Positions 9,108 through 19,008 of a stretch of DNA of 64,000 nt are shown here, one piece after another (within the stretch, counting starts at the first letter, position 1; each line of letters opens with the position of its first letter). This DNA comes from Pseudomonadota bacterium (GTDB lineage: Bacteria > Pseudomonadota > Gammaproteobacteria > Steroidobacterales > Steroidobacteraceae): NCBI GenBank assembly GCA_021787615.1, contig JAJYLP010000004.1:1-64000 (forward strand), in the 5' to 3' direction. A model generated the notes under the pieces. The model did not search any database. It was not told the origin of the DNA and was given only the letters and a program-made list of their open reading frames with translations. A program made the translations under genes and the position numbers.

Positions 9108-12100
9108 TCAACCTACAAACCTGCGTGCATTCCGGAACAGCCGCATCCAGCCACCGAACTCGCCTGCCCCATCGGGACGCCACGAGTTCTGCGCATAGCG
9201 CACCGAGCGCTCCGGGTGCGGCATGGTGATGGTCACGCGGCCATCGGCATTGCTCAGCGCGGCGATGCCGGCCGGCGAGCCGTTGGGATTGTATGGATAG
9301 GTGGTCGCGACGTTGCGGTGGTGATCCACGTAGCGCACCGCAACCAACCCGCTTTTCAGGCAGGCCTCCTCGGCCACTTCGCTCGCGAATTCCGCCCTGC
9401 CCTCCCCGTGCGCCACGGCGATCGGCAGCACGGAGCCGGCCATGCCCTGAAGGAGCACCGAGGGGGAGTCCAGCACTTCGACCAGCGTCAAACGCGACTC
9501 GTACTGCTCGCTGCGGTTGCTGACGAAGCGGGGCCAATGCTCGGTGCCCGGGATGATGCTCTTCAGCGCGGCAAACATCTGACAGCCGTTGCACACGCCG
9601 AGCGCGAACGTGTCGCCTCGCTCGAAAAAGGCCTGGAACTGCTCGCGCAGCGCGTCGTTGAAGAGGATTGATTTCGCCCAGCCCTCTCCGGCGCCGAGCA
9701 CATCGCCGTAGGAGAACCCACCGCAGGCCGCCAGTCCGACGAAGCTCTTCAGCGCCTGCCGCCCGGTGATCAGGTCGGTCATGTGCACGTCGTAAGGGGC
9801 AAATCCGGCGCGCTCGAAAATGGCCGCAGTCTCGTTGTGACTGTTCACGCCCTGCTCACGCAGGACGGCCATGGCTGGGCGCGCGCCGCGGGCAATGTAG
9901 GGCGCGGCGATATCCTCATCGGGCTTAAATGTGAGGTCCACCGTCAGGCCCGGATCGCGCTCGTCGGTCTGCGCGGCGTATTCCTCGTCGGCGCACTCGG
10001 GATCATCGCGCAGCCGGCGCATCTGCCAAGACGTCTCCGACCAGGCCGCGCGCAGGTCGCGCCACGCCTCATCGAGGACGCGTTCACCGCCGCAGACGAC
10101 TTGTACGCGGAGCGCCAATTGCGGGGTGCCCAGACGAACTGCGTGTGCGGCGAGCCCATGCCGCTCGAGCACGGCGCACAGTTGCGCCTCGAGACGGGTC
10201 TCGACTTGCACCACGATTCCCGGCTCTTCGGCGAACAACTGCGCGAGCGGCGCGCCGCGCCCAGCAGGCAATTCGATATCAAGACCGCAGTGGCCGGCGA
10301 AGGCCATCTCGAACAGCGTGACAATGAGCCCGCCATCCGAGCGGTCGTGGTAAGCGAGCAGCACGCCGGCCCGGCGCAGGTCGGCGAGCGCAGAGGCGAG
10401 GCGCACGAGATCTTGCGGCTCATCGAGATCCGCCGGCTCGCTGCCGAGCTCGCCGTACACCTGCGCCAGCGCCGAGCCTCCGAGCCGCTGGCGGCCGAGA
10501 TCGATTAGCCACAGCGACGTAGGGACGTCGATGCGAAGTACCGGCGTCAGCGTCCTGCGCACATCGCTGACGGGCGCAAAGGCCGAGATGATCAGCGACA
10601 CCGGCGCGACGACAGCCTTCTCGCCGCGCCCCTCCGACCAGCGCGTGCGCATGGACAGCGAGTCCTTGCCGACGGGGATGGCGATCCCGAGCGCGGGGCA
10701 CAGCTCACGGCCGACCGCACGCACCGTTTCATACAGCGCCGCGTCCTCGCCCGGCTCACCGCACGCGGCCATCCAGTTGGCCGACAGGCGGATCTCGCCC
10801 AGCCGCTCGATATCCGCCGCGAGGATGTTGGTAATCGCCTCGGCCACCGCCAATCGGCCCGAGGCGGGCGCATCGAGCACCGCCACCGGCGTGCGCTCGC
10901 CCATCGCCATCGCCTCCCCGCGGTAACCATCGTGATCGGCCAGAGTGACCGCCACGTCGCTCACCGGCACCTGCCACGGCCCCACCAGCGGATCACGGCT
11001 CACTAGGCCGCCGACGGTCCGATCACCGATGGTGATGAGGAAAGTCTTGTCGGCCACCGCAGGCAGCCGCAGGACACGATACAGCGCCTCGCGCACACCG
11101 ATCGTTGTGATGTCGAACGGGCGGCTCACGGGCCTCAGGCTGCGCACCTCGCGAATCATCCGCGGCGGCTTGCCGAGCAGCACATCCAGCGACATGTCCA
11201 CCGGATCGCCGCCAAGGAGCGGGTCGTGCACGGTGAGCCGACCGGTGTCATCGAGTTCCCCGATGATCGCGAACGGACAGCGCTCGCGTTCGGCAATGGC
11301 ACGGAACGCGGGCACATCGTCGGCGCTCACCACAACGACGTAGCGCTCCTGCGCCTCGTTGCACCACAGCTCGAGCGGCGAGAGGCCGGACTCGGCGCTC
11401 GGGATCGCACGCAGGTCGACCCGCGCCCCGCGCTGGCTGTGCGCCACGGCCTCGGGCACGGCGTTCGACAGCCCGCCGGCGCCGACGTCGTGGATCAGAA
11501 GAATGGGATTCGCCTCGCCGAGCGCCCAGCAGCTGTCGATCACCTCCTGCGCGCGGCGCTGAATCTCGGCATTGCCGCGCTGCACGGAGGCAAAATCGAG
11601 CTCGGCGTGCGAGGCGCCGCTGCCGACCGAAGAGGCGGCGCCGCCGCCCAGACCGATCAGCATGGCCGGCCCGCCGAGTACGATCAACTGCGCGCCGACG
11701 GGCACTTCGCACTTCTCGACGTGCGCGCGGCGGACGTTGCCGAGACCGCCTGCGATCATGATCGGCTTGTGATAGCCGCGCACGCGCCCGGGCGGATCGC
11801 CGGCACAGTGCTGCTCAAAGGTGCGGAAGTAGCCGCAGATCGCCGGCCGGCCGAATTCGTTGTTGAATGAGGCCGCGCCGATCGGCGCCTCGAGCATGAT
11901 CGTGAGCGCCGAGGCGATGCGCTCGGGCCGCCCGAAGGGCCGCTCCCAGGGGCGAGTGTAGCCGGGGATGTGCAGGTTCGAGACCGAAAAGCCGGTGAGG
12001 CCCGCCTTGGGCTTCGCGCCGCGGCCGGTTGCGCCCTCATCGCGAATCTCCCCACCCGAGCCAGTCGCGGCGCCCGGAAACGGCGAGATCGCGGTCGGAT

Positions 12101-13004
12101 GATTGTGGGTTTCCACCTTGATCAGAATGTCGATGGGCTCGGCGCTGCACTCATAGGCGCCCGTGCGCGGATCGGGGAAATAGCGCATGCCCTGCGCCCC
12201 TTCGATCACCGCGGCGTTGTCGCGGTAGGCCGAGAGCACCCCCTCGGGATGGCGCTCGTGCGTGTAGCGGATCATGGCGAACAGCGACTCGGGTTGCTCG
12301 CGCCCGTCGATGACCCAACGCGCGTTGAAGATCTTGTGCCGGCAATGCTCGGAGTTCGCCTGCGCGAACATCATCAGCTCGGCGTCGGTGGGGTCGCGCT
12401 CGAGCTGCGCGAAGCTCTCGAGCAGGTACGCCATCTCATCCGGCGAGAGCGCGAGGCCCATTTCCTGATTCGCCCGCTCGAGCGCCGCGCGGCCGTCGCG
12501 CAGCGCGACATGGCGCACCGGCCGCGGCGCAGCATGCGCGAAGAGCCGTCCGGCCTCAGCCGCATCGAACAGCGCCATTTCGGTCATGCGGTCGAAGAGC
12601 GGCTCAGACACGCGCGCGAGCGCTTCGCTCCCAAGCGGCGCGGCGGCACCCAGCTGATACTCGATGCCGCGCTCGATACGCTGCACGGCCGCAAGCCCGC
12701 ACACCCGGGCGATGTCGCTCGCCTTGCTCGACCAGGGCGAGATCGTGCCCTCGCGCGGCACCACCAGCAGGCTCTGTCCGCCCGGCTCTCCGGGCGGGAG
12801 GGTCGGCCCGTAGGTGAGCAGCCGATCGAGGCGCGAGCGCTCGGCCGGCTCGAGCGGGCGCTCGAGCGCCACGAAATGCACGAAGCGCGCCGCGAGCCCG
12901 GTGACCGCCGGCTGCAGCGCACGCACCCGCTCGAGCAGCTTCTCGATGCGGAATCCGGACAGCGCCGCAGCGCCCGGCAGCCTCAGCACGCTCGGCTCGC
13001 GCAT
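9108..13004 (-). CDS. purL: Phosphoribosylformylglycinamidine synthase
   Basis: 1298 residues, the large single-chain PurL typical of gammaproteobacteria. It makes FGAM from FGAR, ATP and glutamine in de novo purine synthesis (cytoplasm). Seen in order: N-terminal domain; linker with [18 protein letters not shown]; first synthase half with [31 protein letters not shown]; second half with [11 protein letters not shown]; and a class I glutaminase domain at the C-terminus with the nucleophile Cys in LGVCNGCQM and the His of the triad in [14 protein letters not shown]. The ATG at 13004 lies eight bases downstream of the DUF1820 gene stop, so the two are probably one transcript. Confidence 0.98.
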   Translation of the reverse strand: MREPSVLRLPGAAALSGFRIEKLLERVRALQPAVTGLAARFVHFVALERPLEPAERSRLDRLLTYGPTLPPGEPGGQSLLVVPREGTISPWSSKASDIARVCGLAAVQRIERGIEYQLGAAAPLGSEALARVSEPLFDRMTEMALFDAAEAGRLFAHAAPRPVRHVALRDGRAALERANQEMGLALSPDEMAYLLESFAQLERDPTDAELMMFAQANSEHCRHKIFNARWVIDGREQPESLFAMIRYTHERHPEGVLSAYRDNAAVIEGAQGMRYFPDPRTGAYECSAEPIDILIKVETHNHPTAISPFPGAATGSGGEIRDEGATGRGAKPKAGLTGFSVSNLHIPGYTRPWERPFGRPERIASALTIMLEAPIGAASFNNEFGRPAICGYFRTFEQHCAGDPPGRVRGYHKPIMIAGGLGNVRRAHVEKCEVPVGAQLIVLGGPAMLIGLGGGAASSVGSGASHAELDFASVQRGNAEIQRRAQEVIDSCWALGEANPILLIHDVGAGGLSNAVPEAVAHSQRGARVDLRAIPSAESGLSPLELWCNEAQERYVVVVSADDVPAFRAIAERERCPFAIIGELDDTGRLTVHDPLLGGDPVDMSLDVLLGKPPRMIREVRSLRPVSRPFDITTIGVREALYRVLRLPAVADKTFLITIGDRTVGGLVSRDPLVGPWQVPVSDVAVTLADHDGYRGEAMAMGERTPVAVLDAPASGRLAVAEAITNILAADIERLGEIRLSANWMAACGEPGEDAALYETVRAVGRELCPALGIAIPVGKDSLSMRTRWSEGRGEKAVVAPVSLIISAFAPVSDVRRTLTPVLRIDVPTSLWLIDLGRQRLGGSALAQVYGELGSEPADLDEPQDLVRLASALADLRRAGVLLAYHDRSDGGLIVTLFEMAFAGHCGLDIELPAGRGAPLAQLFAEEPGIVVQVETRLEAQLCAVLERHGLAAHAVRLGTPQLALRVQVVCGGERVLDEAWRDLRAAWSETSWQMRRLRDDPECADEEYAAQTDERDPGLTVDLTFKPDEDIAAPYIARGARPAMAVLREQGVNSHNETAAIFERAGFAPYDVHMTDLITGRQALKSFVGLAACGGFSYGDVLGAGEGWAKSILFNDALREQFQAFFERGDTFALGVCNGCQMFAALKSIIPGTEHWPRFVSNRSEQYESRLTLVEVLDSPSVLLQGMAGSVLPIAVAHGEGRAEFASEVAEEACLKSGLVAVRYVDHHRNVATTYPYNPNGSPAGIAALSNADGRVTITMPHPERSVRYAQNSWRPDGAGEFGGWMRLFRNARRFVG

Positions 13005-13012
13005 GGACGGGA

Positions 13013-13351
13013 CTACTTCTTCTCGCCCGTTGGCGGGGAATACATCGGCATCGGAAACTGCGCGACGTTCGCGCCGCCCTCGAGCGTGGTGATCTTGCTG
13101 ACCCCCTGCTTCTTGACCTCGTCAATGCGCAGCACCGAGTGCAGCGGCAGGAAGGTGCGCTTCACCCCGGTGAACTCGCTCTTGATGCGCTCCTCGGAGG
13201 GGTCGAGCACGACCGAGGAGCGCTCCCCGAAGACCAGGTCCTCGACCTCGATGAAACCGAACAGCTCGCCGTGGTTCACCTTGCGGGCATAGACTTCATA
13301 AACTTTGCCCTGATTGACGAACATAATGCGGAAAATGTGACTGGCTGCCAT
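13013..13351 (-). CDS. DUF1820 family protein
   Basis: About 112 residues from the ATG at 13351 ([11 protein letters not shown]); a GTG at 13363 would add four residues. The sequence [34 protein letters not shown] and [12 protein letters not shown] matches DUF1820, a small cytoplasmic family of gammaproteobacteria with no assigned function. A proline-rich end ([10 protein letters not shown]) is also typical. It is upstream of and probably cotranscribed with purL. Confidence 0.9.
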   Translation of the reverse strand: MAASHIFRIMFVNQGKVYEVYARKVNHGELFGFIEVEDLVFGERSSVVLDPSEERIKSEFTGVKRTFLPLHSVLRIDEVKKQGVSKITTLEGGANVAQFPMPMYSPPTGEKK

Positions 13352-13483
13352 GGATTGGCGCACGCGCGCTGCTAAGTTGGGGGGCGAACATTATAGGGGT
13401 ATCGACGCCGGACGCCGCGGAATCCTCCGCCGCCGCTCGATCGGGACACACTTGGCAGCACTGGCACCTCGAGACTCATCACC

Positions 13484-14755
13484 ATGACGCTTCGCCTGCG
13501 CGTCATCAGCGGACAGCGCCGCAAGCTCTCCGGGCGGGATACCGTCGAATTCGGCGTCGACGGCGGCACGATCGGCCGGTCGGCCGACAACGACTGGGTC
13601 TTACCGGACTCCCAGCGCTACGTCTCGGCCCACCACGCGCGCATCTACTGTCGCGACGGGCACTATTACCTTGAGGACATCAGCACCAACGGCGTGTACG
13701 TGAACGACGCCGCCGAACCCCTCGCCAAGCAGGGGCCGGACGCCCACCGGCTGTGCGACGGAGACGTGCTACGCCTGGGGGAGTACCAGATCGGCGTGTC
13801 GCTCGACGAGACAGCTGCGAGCGGCTCGGCAGCGTTGCTGCCCTCGCGCATTCTCGCCGTGCACCCGCTCGGTGCCGCCCAGACGGACATCGGCGCGGAG
13901 CTCGATCTGGAAGACCTGCTGGGCGCCGATTCCTCCCGCACCGGAGAGCTGCGCCCGGGCAATGCATTCGGGCTGGGCCGGGCAGCGGCGGCCGCCCGGC
14001 CGCTCGCCCCCGCTCCCGTCCCCGCCCCCGCCGAGCAGAGTCCGGCGGCGCGCCCCAGGGCGCCAAGCGAGAGCATAGACGAGACCGTGGCACGGCGGCT
14101 TGCCAGCCTGGCTCGGGCCGCAGGCCGGGACGAGGCCGCAGCGGCGCAGGAGGGCTCGGACTGGCAGGCCTTCTGCCGCGGCGCCGGGCTCAAGCCCGAG
14201 CAGCTCTCGCCCCATGCGCAGGGATTGATGCACCTGGCGGGCCGGCTGCTGCGCGAAACGCTGGTCGGCCTGAAGGACCTGGAGCGCTCGCGGGGACAGA
14301 TCCGGGACCGCTTCCGCATCGAGTCCCCGCCGCCCGAACCCGATCTGCCGCCCATCGGACAGCTGACGGTCGAGGAACTGCTGCTTGCGCTGTGTAGTCA
14401 GCACGAGGCGCACACGCTCGATGCAGTGCGCTGGCTGCGCGAGCGCCACGACGAGATCAAGGCGCACGAGCAGGCGCTAGCGCAGGCTCTGCGATCGGCC
14501 TTCATCGAGTTCCTGGGCCGCCTGGACCCGGCCGAGCTCGAGGCCCGGTTCGAGAGGGGCCGGCGCGGCAAGGCGGACACGGCGCAGTACTGGGCCTTCT
14601 TCACCACCTTCTATCGAAACCTGCTCGATCGGCCGGCGGACCACCTCCCGCCAACCTTTGTCGAGGCCTTTGCCGCTGCATACAAGGAATCCCTGCGCCC
14701 GCAGACACTCGATATGCCGCGCTCGATCCAGCCTAAACCCGCGCGCTCGGCGTAG
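13484..14755 (+). CDS. tagH: FHA-domain protein of the type VI secretion TagH type
   Basis: 423 residues. The N-terminal FHA domain (about residues 5-110) shows the phosphothreonine-binding signature: IGRSADNDWVLPD, then YVSAHHARI and ISTNGVYVND. A Pro/Ala-rich linker follows (about 165-210), and a C-terminal helical domain (about 225-410) with FCRGAGL, HAQGLMHLAGRLLRETLVGL and YKESLRPQTL resembles the T6SS-associated FHA proteins TagH/ImpI. Such proteins regulate T6SS assembly after threonine phosphorylation. No other T6SS gene, kinase or phosphatase is in the window, so this is an orphan copy or the edge of a dispersed system. Confidence 0.8.
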   Translation: MTLRLRVISGQRRKLSGRDTVEFGVDGGTIGRSADNDWVLPDSQRYVSAHHARIYCRDGHYYLEDISTNGVYVNDAAEPLAKQGPDAHRLCDGDVLRLGEYQIGVSLDETAASGSAALLPSRILAVHPLGAAQTDIGAELDLEDLLGADSSRTGELRPGNAFGLGRAAAAARPLAPAPVPAPAEQSPAARPRAPSESIDETVARRLASLARAAGRDEAAAAQEGSDWQAFCRGAGLKPEQLSPHAQGLMHLAGRLLRETLVGLKDLERSRGQIRDRFRIESPPPEPDLPPIGQLTVEELLLALCSQHEAHTLDAVRWLRERHDEIKAHEQALAQALRSAFIEFLGRLDPAELEARFERGRRGKADTAQYWAFFTTFYRNLLDRPADHLPPTFVEAFAAAYKESLRPQTLDMPRSIQPKPARSA

Positions 14756-14785
14756 CCGTCAGGTCTGGTCGCAGCGGCCCCAGCC

Positions 14786-16375
14786 TCAGTGGCGCGGATC
14801 GCGCCAGATCGAGTGCAGATCCCAGACCACCATTTGCTCGATGCGCGAGCGGCTCGTGCGCACCGAGACGGTATACGCCCCGCCGCTCGGGAACATCCTC
14901 TCCGCAACTGCCAGCTCACCGTGATTGACAAACGCCTCCACCGAGGAGCGGTCGATAATGAGGTTGACCTCGATGTTTCGGCTCTTGCCCGACAGCGACG
15001 TCGCCTGATGCGAATCAAACCGCCTCGAGAAGGGGTAGCGCCCCACGCGGCGCACCCAGAACCGCCGGCCGGCTGCCTCATAGCCGAGCTTCACCGCGAG
15101 TCCATCGCTCGAGCCGATGGTGAACACGAACGCGCCGCGTCGCGCGACCCGGATGAGCGCGCGAATCTCATGTGCCCTGCCTCGGGCGCCGACCGCGAGC
15201 AACCGGTGGCCGCGCGGGGCCGCGCCGGCTGCGAGCCGCCGCGCAGCGCCGCGCAATTGCGCCAGTTGGGCGATGGGCCGCTGCATCAGGTGAAAGCCCC
15301 CTCGCTGCCGCCGCAGCGACAGCCGGCGCGGAAAGGCCATTGCGCCGCGCCAGGGCGAGGTCGGCGCATTCTGGGCGTACAGCCAGTTGTCCATCCAGCC
15401 CAGCGTGACGACCTGAGAGCGACCGGGTGGCAGATTCGACCAGGAGGCGCTGGCGTAATAATCCTCGCCGAGATCTAACGGCTGTGCACGCTGGCTCGAA
15501 GCCTGGAACGTCCGGCCGTTGAATCGGCCGATGAAAGCCTGTCCGCCGCCTCCGCTATCCGGCTGATGCTGCTGGACATCCACTTTGAGTACCCAGCGGC
15601 TTTCGCCCGGACGGTTCACGACCGGTAGCTCAAACAGGTCCGGGCACTCCCACACGCCGCTCACATCGCCGGCCGGACCGAAGTCCCCCGTGTGCGTCCA
15701 GCTCTTCAGATTCGCCGAGGTGTAGAACGAAATACGCCGAGCCGCCGCGCGCGAGACCACCATGACCCACTCGTGTTGCGCGGCGTACCAGAATACCTTT
15801 GGATCGCGGAAGTTTTTCAGGCCGATGTTGAGCACCGGATTGCCCGCGTACTTGCGCCAGCGCAGGCCCCCATCGGTGCTGTAGGCAAGATTCTGGGTCT
15901 GGGGACCGCGGCCGCTGCGCGGCGCTGCCGTGTAGATGGCCACGAGCGGCGGCCGCCCGTGCACGCCGAAGCCGCTGGTATCTCGCCAATCGACCACTGC
16001 GCTGCCGGAGAAGATCATGAAGCGCCGGCCTTCGGGAATCGCCACGGGGAGGTTCTGCCAGTGCAGCAGATCGCGGCTGCGGGCGTGACCCCAGCTCATG
16101 TGGCCCCAGCGCGAGCCGTATGGGTTGTATTGGAAGAACAGATTGTACCAGCCGTCAAAATAGACCAGCCCGTTCGGATCATTCATCCAATGGCGGGCGG
16201 GCGAGAAATGAACCTGCGGACGGTAGAGCTGGTTATACGCCGCCGGCGGCGCAGCGCCGGCCGGCACAGCGGCGCCGAGCGTGGCGGCCGCAAGCACCCA
16301 CGCCAGCCGGCGCGGCGCCCGCACGCTGCCCGGCCGCCGCCATGCGATCTGCCGCTCAGGGGCGCCCGAGGGCAT
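14786..16375 (-). CDS. Exported glycoside hydrolase family 32 (levanase/invertase type)
   Basis: 529 residues. A signal peptide is likely (RRLAWVLAAATLGAAVPAGA, cleaved near residue 41). The five-bladed propeller begins at HWMNDPNG with the nucleophile Asp66; RDP (Asp191) and WECPDLF (Glu243, acid/base) complete the GH32 triad. A C-terminal beta-sandwich follows from about residue 385, ending with IDRSSVEAFVN, typical of the family. It should release fructose from sucrose, levan or inulin outside the cytoplasm. Its first codons overlap the end of the transporter gene by 20 bp, implying translational coupling. Exact substrate cannot be told from sequence. Confidence 0.93.
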   Translation of the reverse strand: MPSGAPERQIAWRRPGSVRAPRRLAWVLAAATLGAAVPAGAAPPAAYNQLYRPQVHFSPARHWMNDPNGLVYFDGWYNLFFQYNPYGSRWGHMSWGHARSRDLLHWQNLPVAIPEGRRFMIFSGSAVVDWRDTSGFGVHGRPPLVAIYTAAPRSGRGPQTQNLAYSTDGGLRWRKYAGNPVLNIGLKNFRDPKVFWYAAQHEWVMVVSRAAARRISFYTSANLKSWTHTGDFGPAGDVSGVWECPDLFELPVVNRPGESRWVLKVDVQQHQPDSGGGGQAFIGRFNGRTFQASSQRAQPLDLGEDYYASASWSNLPPGRSQVVTLGWMDNWLYAQNAPTSPWRGAMAFPRRLSLRRQRGGFHLMQRPIAQLAQLRGAARRLAAGAAPRGHRLLAVGARGRAHEIRALIRVARRGAFVFTIGSSDGLAVKLGYEAAGRRFWVRRVGRYPFSRRFDSHQATSLSGKSRNIEVNLIIDRSSVEAFVNHGELAVAERMFPSGGAYTVSVRTSRSRIEQMVVWDLHSIWRDPRH

Positions 16376-17675
16376 TCTGCATCTCCTCCAGAGTCACCCG
16401 ACGCGTCTCGGGGAAGAAGAGTGTCACCACCACCAGCTGAACCACCATCACCGCTGCGAAGAACACGAACGGCAGCCCCTTCGAGTAGGCGGCCGCGACC
16501 GGAAAGAGTGTCGCGATGAGCGCATCCATGCACCAGTGCGTGGAGGCGCCGAGCCCCTGCCCGCGGGCACGAACCTCCGTGGGGAAGATCTCCGCGATGT
16601 AGACCCAGATGACCGCGCCCTGCGAGAACGCGAACGAGGCGATGAACAGCACCAGCATCCACAACAGCCAGCCCTGATGCGTGCCCGAGAGCTCGATATA
16701 CGCGGTGGCCGCAAGTGAGACGATGAGGCCGACCGAACCCACCCTGAGCAGCGAGCGGCGCCCGAAGCGGTCGATCACCGCCAGCGCCAGCAGCGTGAAC
16801 AGCAGGTTGGTCGCGCCGATGACGACCGCCTGTCCCGCGGCGGACACCCGGCCGAAGCCGGCGGCCGTGAAGATGTCATTGAGGTAGTAGAGGATGGCAT
16901 TGATGCCCGAGAGTTGATTGAAGGCCGCGATCCCCACCGCGAGCAGCATCGGCTTGGCGTGGTGCCGCCATGACAGCCGCGCCAGAGCGCCGTCGGGCCC
17001 GCCCTGTCCGCGGACGTAACGGCCCAACTCCCCGGCAATGTCCCCGACACCGATGCGTTCGAGGACGTGTGCCGCCTCGGCGCCGCGGCCCCGGACCGCG
17101 AGCCAGCGCGGACTGTTCGGTATGGTGAACAGCTGCGCGCCGAGCAGCGCCGCCGGGAGGGCTGCGACGCCGAATTTCCAGCGCCACGCATCCGCTGCGA
17201 GCGACAGCGTGCCGATGAGGTAGTTGCTGAGGTAGGCGACGAGGATCCCGAAGACGATGTTGAGCTGGAATACCCCAACCATTGCACCGCGTCGCTCCGC
17301 GGGAGCGATCTCCGCCAGATACGTCGGCGCCAGCACCGTCGAGGCGCCGATCGCGAGCCCGCCGAGCACTCTCGAGGCGATCAGCAGCGCGAGAGTGGGC
17401 GCGGTGAAGCTGCCGAGCGCGGAGAGCAGATACATCCCGGCGATGACGCGCAGGCAGTTGCGCGCGCCGTAGCGGTCACCCGGGTAACCGGCGAGCAGCG
17501 CGCCGACGAGCGTGCCCCAGAGCGCGCTCGAGACGGTCCAGCCGAGCCCGACGGGCGTGAGCTGAAAGGCCACCGACAGGCCGTGGGTGGTCCCGGCGAT
17601 GACCGCCGTGTCAAAGCCGAACAGCAATCCGGCGAGACCGCCGACGAAGATGCCCCTGGCGAGAACGGCGTTCAT
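16356..17675 (-). CDS. MFS sugar porter (sucrose/fructose uptake)
   Basis: 439 residues from the ATG at 17675, chosen because AGGGA lies six bases upstream; ATG at 17699 and an open frame up to 17768 are alternatives. Twelve membrane helices are expected. Sugar-porter signatures are visible: GDRYGARN in the loop between helices 2 and 3, PRWL in the central loop, QLSGINAILYYLND in helix 7, RFGRRSLL, and IAEIFPTEVRARGQG before the C-terminal PETRRVTLEE. It sits between a ROK sugar kinase and a GH32 enzyme on the same strand, so fructose or sucrose is the likely cargo. Confidence 0.92.
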   Translation of the reverse strand: MNAVLARGIFVGGLAGLLFGFDTAVIAGTTHGLSVAFQLTPVGLGWTVSSALWGTLVGALLAGYPGDRYGARNCLRVIAGMYLLSALGSFTAPTLALLIASRVLGGLAIGASTVLAPTYLAEIAPAERRGAMVGVFQLNIVFGILVAYLSNYLIGTLSLAADAWRWKFGVAALPAALLGAQLFTIPNSPRWLAVRGRGAEAAHVLERIGVGDIAGELGRYVRGQGGPDGALARLSWRHHAKPMLLAVGIAAFNQLSGINAILYYLNDIFTAAGFGRVSAAGQAVVIGATNLLFTLLALAVIDRFGRRSLLRVGSVGLIVSLAATAYIELSGTHQGWLLWMLVLFIASFAFSQGAVIWVYIAEIFPTEVRARGQGLGASTHWCMDALIATLFPVAAAYSKGLPFVFFAAVMVVQLVVVTLFFPETRRVTLEEMQNALGRP

Positions 17676-17978
17676 CGGTCCCTGCGCGACGGCTCGCATC
17701 GGGTCATTCGCGATCCCTCGCCGCTGCACGACGCCTGCGCTCGCGGCTCCGAGCGCCGTGCCGGGCACGGCAAACGCTGCTCGATCCGACGCTCACGCCG
17801 CACCGGCGTTTCGCGCAGCATGATCACCGACGTGAGCGCCACCGTGTTCGCGGGCGGGCTTCGCGTGCGAAGCGCCAAGCTCCCCCAGAAGTGCCGCGAG
17901 GACCAGCAGCCCGACTCGTCCCGCGCATACGCACCCCCCTTGCCCGTCGTGGTCGGGCGGATCATACCCGTTCGGCCC
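17676..17978. other. Spacer between fructokinase and sugar porter genes
   Basis: About 300 bp downstream of the ROK gene and upstream of the transporter. No convincing coding frame. A TATGAT hexamer on the minus strand at 17961-17966 could be a -10 element for the transporter-GH32 pair, but no good -35 is placed before it. If the transporter starts at 17768 the spacer shrinks to about 210 bp. Confidence 0.35.
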
Positions 17979-18887
17979 CTACGGCTCGATGAGCGCCTCG
18001 GCCAGCAGAAAGGCGCCGGCGATGCCGGCGCGATCGCCGAGCTGGGGCGCGGTGATCAGCCGCTCGAAGCCGCCGACGCGCGCCTCGATCGGCAGGTAGC
18101 CGGCGAGCTCGCGCCGCGCGGCCGCGCGGATATGCGGCAGCACCCGCCCATCGCTCATCACGCCGCCGCCGAACACGATGCGCTCGCTCGAGAGCATGAG
18201 CGCCACGGTCGCGGCCAGCTGCCCGAGATACCCGCCGATGATCTCGGGCCCGATGTGCCCGTCCGGCAGGGCGCTCATCGCAGCGCCCCAGCGCGCGACG
18301 ATGGCCGGGCCGCTCGAGAGCCCCTCCAGACAATCGCCATGAAACGGGCAGACGCCGCCGAAGGCCGTATCGCGCGGATCGCGGCGCACGCGGATGTGGC
18401 CCATCTCGGGGTGCAGCGCGCCGCGGATCGAGCGGTCCCGCTCGACGGCCCCGCCGCCGATGCCGGTGCCCACGGTGATGTAGGTGAGTGAGTGCGCCCC
18501 CTGGCCGGCGCCGAGGCGTGCCTCGGCAAGCGCCGCGGCGTTGACGTCGGTATCGAGCGCGATCGGGCAACCGAACCGCGCCAGCGGCGCCACCATCGAA
18601 ACACCGCTCCACCCGGGCTTCGGCGTGGCGAGCACTGTTCCCCAGGTCGGCGAGCCGGGCGTGACGTCGATTGGACCAAATGAGGCAAGGCCGATGGCCC
18701 GAAAACGACCCGCCTCGGCGTCGATGCGCGCGAAGAACGCGCTGACGGCTTCGAGCGTCTCCTGCGGCTCCGTGGTCGGGATCACCGCCCGGTGCTGCTG
18801 CGGCACGTCCAGGGCGCCGCAGCCGGCAGCGCAGACGATTTTGGTGCCGCCGGCCTCGATGGCTCCATACAGTGCTCGCGCGCCCAT
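17979..18887 (-). CDS. ROK-family fructokinase
   Basis: 302 residues from the ATG at 18887 (MGARALYGAIEAGGTKIVCA, where the N-terminal ATP-binding GGTK begins). The ROK signature parts are present: DTDVNAAALAEARLGAG, TYITVGTGIGGGAV, HPEMGHI, and the zinc-type segment CPFHGDCLEGLSSGPAI, a form common in fructokinases of this family. It phosphorylates the fructose freed by the GH32 enzyme and imported by the adjacent porter. It is first in the minus-strand cluster. No LacI-type regulator is nearby. Confidence 0.9.
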   Translation of the reverse strand: MGARALYGAIEAGGTKIVCAAGCGALDVPQQHRAVIPTTEPQETLEAVSAFFARIDAEAGRFRAIGLASFGPIDVTPGSPTWGTVLATPKPGWSGVSMVAPLARFGCPIALDTDVNAAALAEARLGAGQGAHSLTYITVGTGIGGGAVERDRSIRGALHPEMGHIRVRRDPRDTAFGGVCPFHGDCLEGLSSGPAIVARWGAAMSALPDGHIGPEIIGGYLGQLAATVALMLSSERIVFGGGVMSDGRVLPHIRAAARRELAGYLPIEARVGGFERLITAPQLGDRAGIAGAFLLAEALIEP

Positions 18888-19008
18888 CCATCCCCCCGCA
18901 AGCGCGCCCCAGTCGGACGCCCCGAATGAGAGCATAGCGCGCCGCAGCAGCGCGATGGGCAATCGCAACGGCGCCGCCAAGTCGCGCCCGCCGCTCGCCT
19001 GCTGCGAC

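Noticed and set aside
17672..17965. Open frame of 97 codons upstream of the sugar porter
   Set aside because: Overlaps the likely promoter region, Arg/Ser-rich, no family resemblance and no ribosome site.
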